Shown one piece after another: positions 17,074 through 24,698 of a DNA stretch of 64,000 bases. Origin of the DNA: Ornithinimicrobium pekingense DSM 21552 (GTDB lineage: Bacteria > Actinomycetota > Actinomycetes > Actinomycetales > Dermatophilaceae); NCBI RefSeq assembly GCF_000421185.1, contig NZ_ATWJ01000011.1, positions 280,495 to 344,494 of the forward strand, in the 5' to 3' direction. The notes beneath the pieces were generated by a model. That model was not told the DNA's origin and searched no databases. It saw nothing but the letters and a program-made list of their open reading frames with translations. The translations under genes were made by a program, and so were the position numbers. The first letter of the stretch is position 1. Each line of letters opens with the position of its first letter.

Positions 17074-18271
17074 GGCGCAGCTCCTCAGCGGGCACGGACG
17101 AGGTCGGGTATGCGGTGAGCGCTGCGGCCGCGCGTGCGACCGAGCCGAGCCCGGCCAGGTCGAGGTGGCGGCGGTCGACCCTCCGACCCACGGCATCGGC
17201 GCACCAGGCGCCGACGGCGGCCGGGGTCAGGTCGCCGGCGCGCAGCAGGTCGGCGGCACCGGCACGGGCCAGGCCGCGGGCCCGGATGAGCTGCTCGCGG
17301 CGCGGCCACTCGCGCGGGACGAGGAGGGCCGGCACGTCGGTGGCCATCGTCTCGGTGACGGTGTTGTAGCCGGCCATCGAGATCGTCGCGGCGGCGCGGC
17401 GGATGAGGCCGGCGGCGTCGGGCACGGAGCGCACGACCTGGGTGGCGCGGACGGCGGCGCGCTCGACGGCGCGGTGGTCGGCCTCGCTCATCTGCGGGCC
17501 GGTGACGATCACGTGGCGGTATCCGGCGGGCACCGGCGCGGCGGCCGCGGCCAGGCACAGCTGCGCGCCGTCGGACCCGCCGCCGGCGGTGGTCAGCAGG
17601 TAGGGACGCTCGGGGTCCAGCCCGTCGGGGTCCTCGGCGCGGCCGTGCGCCAGGTAGCCCTGGTAGCGGACCATGTCGTGCAGCGCCGCGGGCAGCTCGC
17701 CGGTGGTGCGCAGGTCGTGCACGGCCGGGTCGCCGTAGACCCAGATCTCGTCGAAGAGGGCGCGGACGACGTCGGCCGGGGTGCGGTCCCACTCGGCGGC
17801 GACCGCGGCCGGCTCGTCGAGCACCTCGCGCAGGCCCAGGACGACGCGGGCCTCGGGGCGGGTGGCGCGCAGGTCGGCCAGCGCGCCGGCGAGCTCGCCC
17901 TGCACCCCGAGGGCGTGCCGGTCGACGACGACCAGGTCGGGGGCGAAGGTCGCCAGGGTGGCCCGCACGATCTCCCCGCGCAGCGAGGTGACGGCGTTGA
18001 GTCCGATGTCGAGACGCCGCGGGCCGTAGCTCCGCCCGCTCTTGCCCACCGACGGCAGCGTGACGACGTCGAAGCCGTGCGGCACCGACGCGGTCGGGAT
18101 GCCGGCGACGCCGTTGACGAGCAGGCCGGTGACGGGGCGACCGGTCAGCCGCGGGAGCCGCTGGGCCAGCGCGTGGGCCAGCGCGCGGTTGCGCCGGAAG
18201 TGCCCCAGGCCCTGGGAGTCGTGCGAGTAGAAGACCACCCGCAGCGCCTCGGCCACCGTCTGCTCCGTCAT
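17057..18271 (-). CDS. MurG-like glycosyltransferase (COG4671 type)
   Basis: 404 residues from the ATG at 18271. The start LRVVFYSHDSQGLGHFRRNR carries the GxGH(x)RR signature of MurG/COG4671-type GT28-like enzymes. The C-terminal half contains LLTTAGGGSDG and SMAGYNTVTETMATDVPALLVP (about residues 310-331; the Gly-Tyr-Asn-Thr loop resembles the nucleotide-sugar site of MurG). It is the promoter-proximal gene of the six-gene operon, divergent from the UBP zinc-finger gene. No lipid-II pathway genes accompany it, so it is not murG itself. Confidence 0.8.
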   Translation of the reverse strand: MTEQTVAEALRVVFYSHDSQGLGHFRRNRALAHALAQRLPRLTGRPVTGLLVNGVAGIPTASVPHGFDVVTLPSVGKSGRSYGPRRLDIGLNAVTSLRGEIVRATLATFAPDLVVVDRHALGVQGELAGALADLRATRPEARVVLGLREVLDEPAAVAAEWDRTPADVVRALFDEIWVYGDPAVHDLRTTGELPAALHDMVRYQGYLAHGRAEDPDGLDPERPYLLTTAGGGSDGAQLCLAAAAAPVPAGYRHVIVTGPQMSEADHRAVERAAVRATQVVRSVPDAAGLIRRAAATISMAGYNTVTETMATDVPALLVPREWPRREQLIRARGLARAGAADLLRAGDLTPAAVGAWCADAVGRRVDRRHLDLAGLGSVARAAAALTAYPTSSVPAEELRHAVAV

Positions 18272-18364
18272 CGCCTACCTTCCCGTCCCGACCGTCCCGG
18301 CCGCCGGTGCGGTGGCCGTGAGAAGAAGTGAACAACCCCGGGATGAGCCCCGGATGACATGACG

Positions 18365-18384
18365 ATGAGAGTGCTCTCATGCAC
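18365..18384. promoter_or_regulatory. Palindromic operator-like site (copy 2)
   Basis: atgagagtgctctcatgcac matches 19 of 20 bases of the site at 383-402; the arms atgagag/ctctcat surround tg. It lies 35-54 bp upstream of the UBP zinc-finger start and about 95 bp upstream of the divergent glycosyltransferase operon, so it could control either or both. Confidence 0.6.
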
Positions 18385-18418
18385 GGGCTAGAGTCGCCAG
18401 GGACAGGAAGGGAGCGCC

Positions 18419-18736
18419 ATGAGCCAGCCCTGCGACCACGTCGCCGAGGCCCGCGAGGTCACCCCCTCGGCCAACGGCTGCGAGGACTGCCTGCGCACCG
18501 GTGACCGGTGGGTCCACCTGCGCCTGTGCATGACGTGCGGGCACGTCGGGTGCTGCGACAGCTCGCCCAACAAGCACGCGCGGGCGCACTTCCACGAGGT
18601 CGGCCACCCGCTGGTCCGCTCCTTCGAGCCGGGCGAGGACTGGTGGTGGTGCTACGCCGACGAGGTGGTCTTCCAGGTGCCCGGCGCGCCACCGGCACCG
18701 TCGTGGGTCAAGGGCGACCCGGCCGCCGGACGCTGA
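18419..18736 (+). CDS. UBP-type zinc-finger protein
   Basis: 105 residues from the ATG at 18419, with ggaaggga upstream. Essentially the whole protein is a zf-UBP domain: CDHV, then CEDC, LRLCMTCGHVGCCDSSPNKHARAHF, and GHPLVRSFEPGEDWWWCYADE, giving the Cys/His pattern that binds several zinc ions in eukaryotic ubiquitin-binding domains. Stand-alone bacterial versions are frequent in actinobacteria and their role is not established. The likely operator at 18365-18384 suggests a dedicated transcriptional control. It is convergent with the response regulator gene. Confidence 0.88.
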   Translation: MSQPCDHVAEAREVTPSANGCEDCLRTGDRWVHLRLCMTCGHVGCCDSSPNKHARAHFHEVGHPLVRSFEPGEDWWWCYADEVVFQVPGAPPAPSWVKGDPAAGR

Positions 18737-18757
18737 GGCGGCTCAGCTCCCGATGGC

Positions 18758-19423
18758 TCAGCTCTCGAAGCGGTAGCCGATCCCCCGGACCGTGGTGATC
18801 CGCTCGGCGCCCAGCTTGGTGCGCAGGTAGCGGATGTAGACGTCGACGACGTTGGAGGCGCCGGTCACCTCATACCCCCAGACCCGGTCGAGCAGCTGCT
18901 CGCGGGAGAGCGCCTGCCCGGCGTGCTCCATGAGCTCCCTGGCCAGGGTGAACTCGCGGGCCGAGAGCTCGACGGGGCGGCCGTCGACCGCCGCGGTGTG
19001 CGCGACGAGGTCGAGGGTGACGCCGCCGGCGGAGATCTGCTGGGTCTCGGTGACGGCGCTGGCGGGCTTGCGCAGCCGGGCGCGGACGCGGGCGAGCAGC
19101 TCCTCGACCCGGAACGGCTTGGCCAGGTAGTCGTCGGCCCCGCTCTCCAGCCCGGAGACGGTGTCCTCGACGGAGTCGCGGGCGGTGCACATGATCACCG
19201 GCACCGGGTCCTCCATCGTGCGCAGCATCCGCAGCACGGTGAAGCCGTCCATCCGCGGCAGGCCGACGTCGAGCACCACCAGGTCGACGTCGGCGTTGGC
19301 CACCGCCTCGAGGGCGGCGATCCCGTCACCGACCACGCTGGTGCGGTAGCCCGCGGCCCGGAGCCCACGGTCGATGACGCGCGCGATCCCCGCTTCGTCC
19401 TCGACGACCAGGATGTGGTGCAT
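18758..19423 (-). CDS. OmpR-family response regulator
   Basis: 221 residues from the ATG at 19423. The receiver domain starts MHHILVVEDEAG, with phospho-acceptor Asp in LVVLDVGLPRMDG (about residue 52), Thr/Ser in IMCTARDS and Lys in DDYLAKPF. The C-terminal winged helix spans about 130-220 (SAREFTLARELMEHAGQ, NVVDVYIRYLRTKLG, TTVRGIGYRFE). No kinase gene is adjacent; a lone kinase lies at 28016-29515 on the same strand beyond the siderophore operon. The regulon cannot be told from sequence. Confidence 0.92.
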   Translation of the reverse strand: MHHILVVEDEAGIARVIDRGLRAAGYRTSVVGDGIAALEAVANADVDLVVLDVGLPRMDGFTVLRMLRTMEDPVPVIMCTARDSVEDTVSGLESGADDYLAKPFRVEELLARVRARLRKPASAVTETQQISAGGVTLDLVAHTAAVDGRPVELSAREFTLARELMEHAGQALSREQLLDRVWGYEVTGASNVVDVYIRYLRTKLGAERITTVRGIGYRFES

Positions 19424-19463
19424 GGCGTCAGGCTAACCCGGCCCACCCTTGCTGCTGCCAGAC

Positions 19464-19496
19464 GTGACACTGGTGCACCACGTGCGCCAATGTCAC
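19464..19496. repeat. 33-bp REP-like palindrome, copy 1
   Basis: gtgacactggtgcac, 3-base loop, gtgcgccaatgtcac (arms match at 13 of 15). The same element with reciprocal changes is at 24650-24682, and a half-degenerate copy at 27003-27033. All three are intergenic. Confidence 0.7.
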
Positions 19497-19554
19497 GTGC
19501 GGCGCACCTGTGAGGCAGGCCACACCCCATATTCGCCACCCCCAGATTGCGTAA

Positions 19555-19573
19555 TCAGGTAAGGCTGTCCTAA
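19555..19573 (+). promoter_or_regulatory. IdeR/DmdR iron box
   Basis: tcaggtaaggctgtcctaa agrees with the actinobacterial iron-box consensus TTAGGTTAGGCTAACCTAA at 15 of 19 positions. It lies 57-75 bp upstream of the siderophore-binding lipoprotein gene, the expected place for an Fe2+-dependent repressor of this uptake operon. Confidence 0.75.
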
Positions 19574-19629
19574 GGTCGTCGGGTCCTGCCGGGAATATCC
19601 GGCGCGTCCCACCGAGGAGACCCCTGCCC

Positions 19630-20718
19630 GTGACCGACATCGTCCGTCGCACCGCGCCCCTGACGGCGCTCGCGCTCACCGCCACCCTCGCCCTGACGGC
19701 CTGCTCCACCGGCCCGACCGGCTCCAGCACCACCGACGGCTCGACCCAGGGCGGGAGCAGCTCGCAGGAGGCCGGCGACGGCGACACCGGCTCCTTCCCG
19801 ACCACCGTCGAGCACGCCTTCGGCGAGACCACGATCGAGACCGACCCCCAGCGCGTCGTCACCGTCGGCTGGACCGACCACGAGGTCATGGCCGCACTGG
19901 GCGAGGTCCCCGTCGGGGCCGTCAAGATCAACTGGGGCGGCAACGAGGCCGGCTCGACCGACTGGTTCGACGAGGCCGTCACCGAGCTGGGCCAGGACCC
20001 CGCCGACATCACCCGCTACGACGACTCTGACGGCATCCCCGTCGACGAGATCGCCGCGATGGAGCCCGACCTCATCATCGGCAGCAACTCCGGCATGAGC
20101 CAGGAGGACTACGACCGTCTCTCCAAGATCGCGCCGACCGTCGCCTACCCCGAGACGGCGTGGGCCACCCCGTGGCGCGAGTCGGTCGAGCTCGTCGGCC
20201 AGGCCATCGGCCGCCCGGAGCAGGCGCAGGAGGCCATCGCCGAGACCGAGGCCGAGTTCGAGGCGGCCAAGGAGGAGTACCCCCAGCTGGAGGGCACCTC
20301 CTTCGCGTGGGGCTGGTTCAGCCCGACCGACACCTCCACGATCGGCCTCTACAACACCATCGACCTGCGCCCGCAGTTCCTCACCGAGCTGGGCATGGTC
20401 AACGCCCCGCTGGTGGAGGAGATGAGCGGCAGCGAGAACTTCTCGGCCAACCTCTCCGCCGAGCAGGCCGACACCCTCGACGCCGACGTCTTCATCTTCT
20501 ACACCGACGGCGGCTTCACCGCCGACATGCTGCTCGAGGACCCGCTGCTCTCGCAGATCCCGGCCATGGCCTCCGGCGCCTACGTCGAGTCCGGCACGCC
20601 GCAGGACGTCGTGGGCATGAGCTCGCCGACCCCGCTGTCCATCCCGGTCGCCATCGACCGCTTCATCCCCCAGGTCGCCGAGGCCGCCGCCGTCGCGGCG
20701 GAGGCCGGCGCCCGCTGA
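19630..20718 (+). CDS. Iron-siderophore ABC transporter binding lipoprotein
   Basis: 362 residues from a GTG at 19630. The signal peptide ends with the lipobox LTAC (Cys about residue 25), then a Gly/Ser/Thr linker. The rest resembles FecB/FepB-type class III binding proteins: TVEHAFGETTIETDPQRVVT, MEPDLIIGSNSGMSQEDYDRLS, and the C-terminal SIPVAIDRFIPQVAEA. It would capture ferric siderophore at the outer face of the membrane and deliver it to the two permeases encoded downstream. An IdeR box upstream points to iron repression. Confidence 0.9.
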   Translation: MTDIVRRTAPLTALALTATLALTACSTGPTGSSTTDGSTQGGSSSQEAGDGDTGSFPTTVEHAFGETTIETDPQRVVTVGWTDHEVMAALGEVPVGAVKINWGGNEAGSTDWFDEAVTELGQDPADITRYDDSDGIPVDEIAAMEPDLIIGSNSGMSQEDYDRLSKIAPTVAYPETAWATPWRESVELVGQAIGRPEQAQEAIAETEAEFEAAKEEYPQLEGTSFAWGWFSPTDTSTIGLYNTIDLRPQFLTELGMVNAPLVEEMSGSENFSANLSAEQADTLDADVFIFYTDGGFTADMLLEDPLLSQIPAMASGAYVESGTPQDVVGMSSPTPLSIPVAIDRFIPQVAEAAAVAAEAGAR

Positions 20719-20743
20719 GCAGGGAGCAGCGATCGTCCCGCCC

Positions 20744-21790
20744 GTGAGCACCACCACGACCAGCACGCCGCCGACGCGCGGCGTGCTGGTCGGTCGGCGC
20801 CGGACCTGGTGGCCCCTGGCCGTCGGGCTCGGCGCCGTCGTGCTGGCCGCCGCCGTCTCGGTGGCGGTCGGCTCGCGGACCCTCAGCCCCGGTGAGGTGG
20901 TCGGCGGGGTCGAGGCCGTGCTGCGCGGCGTCAGCACCGACCCGGCCGGCGCGGTCGTCGCCGCGCGCGTCGACCGGACGATCATCGGCATGGTCGTCGG
21001 GCTCGCGGTCGCGATGTCCGGCGCGGCCATGCAGGGCCTGACCCGCAACCCGCTGGCCGACCCCGGCATCCTCGGCGTCAACGCCGGCGCCGCCCTCGCC
21101 GTCGTCCTGGGGATCCAGCTGCTCGGGATCGGCTCGGCGGGGGCGTTCGTGTGGTTCGCCCTGCTGGGCGGCATCGTCGCCGCTGTCGTCGTGTATGCCG
21201 TCTCCGCCGCCGCCCCGGGCGGTCCGGCACCGCTCACGATGGCCCTGGCCGGCGCCGCCCTGACCGCGGGCGGCGTCAGCGTCACCGCCGGGCTGCTGGT
21301 CAGCGACCGCAGCGCACTCGACACCTTCCGCTTCTGGCAGGTCGGCAGCGTCGCCGGACGGCCGGTCGACCTCGTCCTCGACGTGCTGCCGCTGCTGGTC
21401 GTCTCTCTGCTCGTCGTCGCCCTGTCCGGTCCGGTGCTCAACGCCACCGCCCTGGGCGACGACCTCGAGCGCGCCCTCGGCCAGCGCGTCCACCTCTCCC
21501 GCGCGATCGTCGCGCTGGGCGCCGTCGGCCTGGCCGCCTGCGCGGTCGCGCTCGCCGGGCCGGTCGGCTTCGTCGGGCTGGTCGTGCCGCACCTGGTCCG
21601 GCTCGTCACCGGCCCCGACTACCGCCGCATCCTGCTGGGCAGCGCGATCGTCGGGCCGGTGCTCGTGCTGCTCACCGACACCCTCGGCCGCATCGTCATG
21701 CCGCCCTCGGAGATCCAGGTCGGCATCATGACCGCGGTGCTCGGCGCCCCCGGCCTCATCTGGCTCGTGCGCAGGACGGCGGTGCGATGA
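20744..21790 (+). CDS. FecCD-family siderophore permease (first subunit)
   Basis: 348 residues from a GTG at 20744. About ten hydrophobic helices are visible. Hallmarks are the MQGLTRNPLADPGILGVNAGAA motif (in parts) and the C-terminal PVGFVGLVVPHLVRL coupling region contacting the ATPase. It probably pairs with the next permease as a heterodimeric channel. The stop overlaps the next start (ATGA). Confidence 0.92.
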   Translation: MSTTTTSTPPTRGVLVGRRRTWWPLAVGLGAVVLAAAVSVAVGSRTLSPGEVVGGVEAVLRGVSTDPAGAVVAARVDRTIIGMVVGLAVAMSGAAMQGLTRNPLADPGILGVNAGAALAVVLGIQLLGIGSAGAFVWFALLGGIVAAVVVYAVSAAAPGGPAPLTMALAGAALTAGGVSVTAGLLVSDRSALDTFRFWQVGSVAGRPVDLVLDVLPLLVVSLLVVALSGPVLNATALGDDLERALGQRVHLSRAIVALGAVGLAACAVALAGPVGFVGLVVPHLVRLVTGPDYRRILLGSAIVGPVLVLLTDTLGRIVMPPSEIQVGIMTAVLGAPGLIWLVRRTAVR

Positions 21791-22878
21791 CCGTCAACGC
21801 TCCCGCCGCCGACACCGGGACCGAGACACCCCACCTCGTCGAGACCGTGCCCGACCGCGTCGCCGAGGTCCGCCGCTCCCGCTCCCACGCCCGCCGTCGC
21901 GGCCACCTCGTCCTCGGCGGGCTGCTGGTCGCCTGGCTGCTGGCCATGGTCGTGCGCACGCTGCTCGGTGACTTCACGATCACCGTCCCCGACTTCTGGC
22001 GGATCGTGCTCGGCACCGGGGAGGTGCCCGGCGGAGCGGAGTTCATCCTGCTGGACTCCAAGCTGCCGCGCGCCGTCGTCGGCACCCTGGCCGGGGTGGC
22101 GCTCGGTGCGAGCGGGGCGACCTTCCAGCTCATGGCCCGCAACCCGCTGGCCAGCCCCGACGTGCTCGGCCTGACCATGGGCGCGAGCGCCGCAGCGGTC
22201 TTCACCCTCGTCATCCTGGGAGGCTCCGGGGCGGCCGTCACCCTGGCCGCCCTCGTCGGGTCCGCGCTGGTGGCCGTGGCCCTGCTGACGCTGTCTGCCT
22301 CTCGCCCCGGCTCGGCCCCGACCCGGATGATCCTCGTCGGCATCGCGCTGTCGGCCATGCTCACCTCGGTGGTGCACTGGGTGCTGCTGCGCGCCGACAT
22401 CTACCGCGCGCACGAGGCGATGGTCTGGCTCACCGGCAGCCTCAACGGCGTCACCTGGCGCCAGATCGGGCTGCTCGGCGTCGTCGTGGCGCTGGCCCTG
22501 CCGCTGCTGCTGGCCACCGCCCGCGAGCTGCACCTCGTCGAGCTCGGCGACGATCTGGCCGCCGGCGTCGGCGCCCCGCCCGGCATCGTCCGCGCCCGGG
22601 CGCTGCTGCTCGTCGTGCTGCTCGTCGCGGCCACCACCTCCGTGTGCGGGCCGATCGCCTTCGTCGCCTTCCTCTCCGGCCCGATCGCCCGGCGGCTGCT
22701 CGGCGGCCGGGCCTCGATCGGCGCCGCGGCGCTGGTCGGCGCAGTCATCGTGGTCCTGGCCGACCACGCCGGCGCCTACGCCGTACCCGAGGTGAACCTG
22801 CCCGTCGGTGTCGTCACCGGCGTCGTGGGCGCCCCCTTCCTCCTGTGGCTCCTCACCCGTGAAAGGTCTTCGTCATGA
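21787..22878 (+). CDS. FecCD-family siderophore permease (second subunit)
   Basis: 363 residues from the ATG at 21787, overlapping the previous stop by 4 bp. It has a long hydrophilic N-terminus (about 45 residues, Arg-rich) before the first helix. Family motifs are FQLMARNPLASPDVLGLTMG and CGPIAFVAFLSGPIARRL. Together with the preceding subunit it would form the membrane channel for ferri-siderophore import. The ATPase gene overlaps its end by 4 bp. Confidence 0.92.
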   Translation: MTVNAPAADTGTETPHLVETVPDRVAEVRRSRSHARRRGHLVLGGLLVAWLLAMVVRTLLGDFTITVPDFWRIVLGTGEVPGGAEFILLDSKLPRAVVGTLAGVALGASGATFQLMARNPLASPDVLGLTMGASAAAVFTLVILGGSGAAVTLAALVGSALVAVALLTLSASRPGSAPTRMILVGIALSAMLTSVVHWVLLRADIYRAHEAMVWLTGSLNGVTWRQIGLLGVVVALALPLLLATARELHLVELGDDLAAGVGAPPGIVRARALLLVVLLVAATTSVCGPIAFVAFLSGPIARRLLGGRASIGAAALVGAVIVVLADHAGAYAVPEVNLPVGVVTGVVGAPFLLWLLTRERSSS

Positions 22879-23732
22879 CCACCTCCGTGCTCCGCGCCGA
22901 ACGGCTCAGCCTCGGCTACGGCGAGCAGACGATCGTGCACGACCTCGACCTGACGGTCCCCGAGGGCAAGGTCACCGCGATCGTCGGCCCCAACGGCTGC
23001 GGCAAGTCGACGCTGCTGCGCGGGCTGTCGCGGCTGCTGCGGCCCAAGGACGGCCGGGTCATGCTCGGCGACCGCGACGTGCACCGGATGCCGACCAAGC
23101 AGGTCGCCCGGTCGATGGCCCTCCTGCCCCAGCACCCGGTCGTGCCGGAGGGCATCACCGTCGGCGAGCTCGTCGCCCGGGGTCGCCACCCGCACCACGG
23201 GCTGCTGCGCCAGTGGACCCGCGAGGACGACGAGGTCGTGGCCGAGGCGCTGGAGCTGACGGCCACCACGCACCTGGTCAGCCGCGAGGTCACCGAGCTC
23301 TCCGGCGGGCAGCGCCAGCGCGTGTGGATCGCGATGGTCCTGGCCCAGCGCACCGACCTGCTGCTGCTCGACGAGCCGACGAGCTTCCTCGACATCGCCC
23401 ACCAGGTCGAGGTGCTTGACCTCGTGCGCGACCTGTCCGTCGACCGCGGCACCACCGTGGTGATGGTGCTGCACGACCTGGCGATGGCGGCCCGCTACGC
23501 CGACCACCTCGTCGCCATGCGCGGCGGCCGGGTCATCGCCGAGGGCAACCCGCGCGAGGTCGTCACTGCCGAGACCGTCTGCGACGTCTTCGGCATCACC
23601 TGCCGGGTGCTGTGGCAGGAGGCCACCGGCGACCTGTCCGTCATCCCCCTCGGCCGGCACCGCCCGGTCGGGCACGTCCTGGGCACCGCGGGCACCCCGC
23701 GGATCGCACCCGAGCTGGAGGTCATCCGATGA
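22875..23732 (+). CDS. Siderophore ABC transporter ATPase
   Basis: 285 residues from the ATG at 22875. Walker A GPNGCGKST (about residues 38-46), signature LSGGQRQRVWIAMVL (about 142), Walker B LLLLDEPTSFLD and switch His in VVMVLHDLAMAARYADH. This is the FecE/FepC-type ATPase pattern. It energises the two FecCD permeases; translation is coupled at both ends through ATGA overlaps. Confidence 0.93.
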   Translation: MTTSVLRAERLSLGYGEQTIVHDLDLTVPEGKVTAIVGPNGCGKSTLLRGLSRLLRPKDGRVMLGDRDVHRMPTKQVARSMALLPQHPVVPEGITVGELVARGRHPHHGLLRQWTREDDEVVAEALELTATTHLVSREVTELSGGQRQRVWIAMVLAQRTDLLLLDEPTSFLDIAHQVEVLDLVRDLSVDRGTTVVMVLHDLAMAARYADHLVAMRGGRVIAEGNPREVVTAETVCDVFGITCRVLWQEATGDLSVIPLGRHRPVGHVLGTAGTPRIAPELEVIR

Positions 23733-24616
23733 ACGCGCCCCTGACCGACACCCTGAGCCGTGGCGCCCGGCAGGTCGCCGAGCGCGTCGCCAGCGAGGTC
23801 TACGCCCGCACGATGGCCATGCCGCTGGAGCGCACCGAGCACGCCTGCGTCCCGGCGACCGTGCTGGCTGCCGAGTGGGTCGCCCCGCAGCTGCGCCGGC
23901 TCACCGTCCACGCACCCGGCCTGGCCGGTTGGTACGCCCCGCTCGGCCCCGACGAGTTCGTCGGCCTCGTCATGCCGCGCCCCGGCACCTCCCTGCCCGA
24001 CCTGTCCGGGATCAGCGGCCCCAACCCACGCCCGGTCATCGGCGAGATGCCCGAGGACGTGCGCCCCGACGTGCGCTGGTACACCGTGCGCGCCTACCGC
24101 CCCGACCTCGCCGAGATCGACCTCGAGGTCGTGCTGCACCCCGAGGGGGAGGTCGACGAGGGCCCCGGCGCCCGCTGGGTCCGCCTCGCCCGCCCCGGCG
24201 ACGAGCTCGCCGTGCAGACCGGCACCACCTGCTACCACCCGCCGGCCGACGCCCGGGTGCAGGTCGTCGCCGGCGACGAGACGGCATACCCCTCGATGGT
24301 GGGGATCATCGAGGGCGCACGGGGGTATGACGTGGAGCTGCACGTGCTCCTGGAGACCGAGCCGGGCGCCGTCCCCGACCTGCCCTCCCCCGAGCGCGGC
24401 AGCGTGACCGTCGTCGAGCGCGCCGGCCGCCGGGCCGGTGACGCGCTGGTCGAGGCGCTGGAGGCCGCGGACCTGCCCACGCCTGACTACGGGTGGGTCT
24501 CGGGCGAGCAGGACCTGGCCGCGCGCGTGCGCCGGCACCTGACGCGCGAGCGCGGCGTGGCCAGGACGGCCGTCTACTTCTGCGCGTACTGGATCCTGGG
24601 GCGCCCGCGCGGCTGA
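23729..24616 (+). CDS. Siderophore-interacting protein (ferri-siderophore reductase)
   Basis: 295 residues from the ATG at 23729, overlapping the ATPase stop. The FAD site RWYTVRAYRP matches the RxYTxR flavin motif, and the C-terminal VYFCAYWILGRPRG carries the family's YWxxG ending. These cytoplasmic flavoproteins (ViuB/YqjH family) release iron from imported siderophore by reduction, so the operon encodes the complete uptake and release route. A REP-like palindrome follows 34 bp after the stop. Confidence 0.92.
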   Translation: MNAPLTDTLSRGARQVAERVASEVYARTMAMPLERTEHACVPATVLAAEWVAPQLRRLTVHAPGLAGWYAPLGPDEFVGLVMPRPGTSLPDLSGISGPNPRPVIGEMPEDVRPDVRWYTVRAYRPDLAEIDLEVVLHPEGEVDEGPGARWVRLARPGDELAVQTGTTCYHPPADARVQVVAGDETAYPSMVGIIEGARGYDVELHVLLETEPGAVPDLPSPERGSVTVVERAGRRAGDALVEALEAADLPTPDYGWVSGEQDLAARVRRHLTRERGVARTAVYFCAYWILGRPRG

Positions 24617-24649
24617 GCCGGTGCCGGGGCACCCGGTCTGGTCACCCAC

Positions 24650-24682
24650 GTGACATTGGTGCACAGGGTGCGCCAGTGTCAC
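24650..24682. repeat. 33-bp REP-like palindrome, copy 2
   Basis: gtgacattggtgcac, loop agg, gtgcgccagtgtcac. It lies between the convergent stops at 24616 and 24699 and could serve as a bidirectional terminator there. Confidence 0.7.
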
Positions 24683-24698
24683 CCGTCCCGCAGGGACG

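Noticed and set aside
19570..21609. 679-codon minus-strand frame across the siderophore binding protein and permease
   Set aside because: Antisense to well-recognised plus-strand genes with an iron box; low-complexity Thr/Arg/Pro composition.
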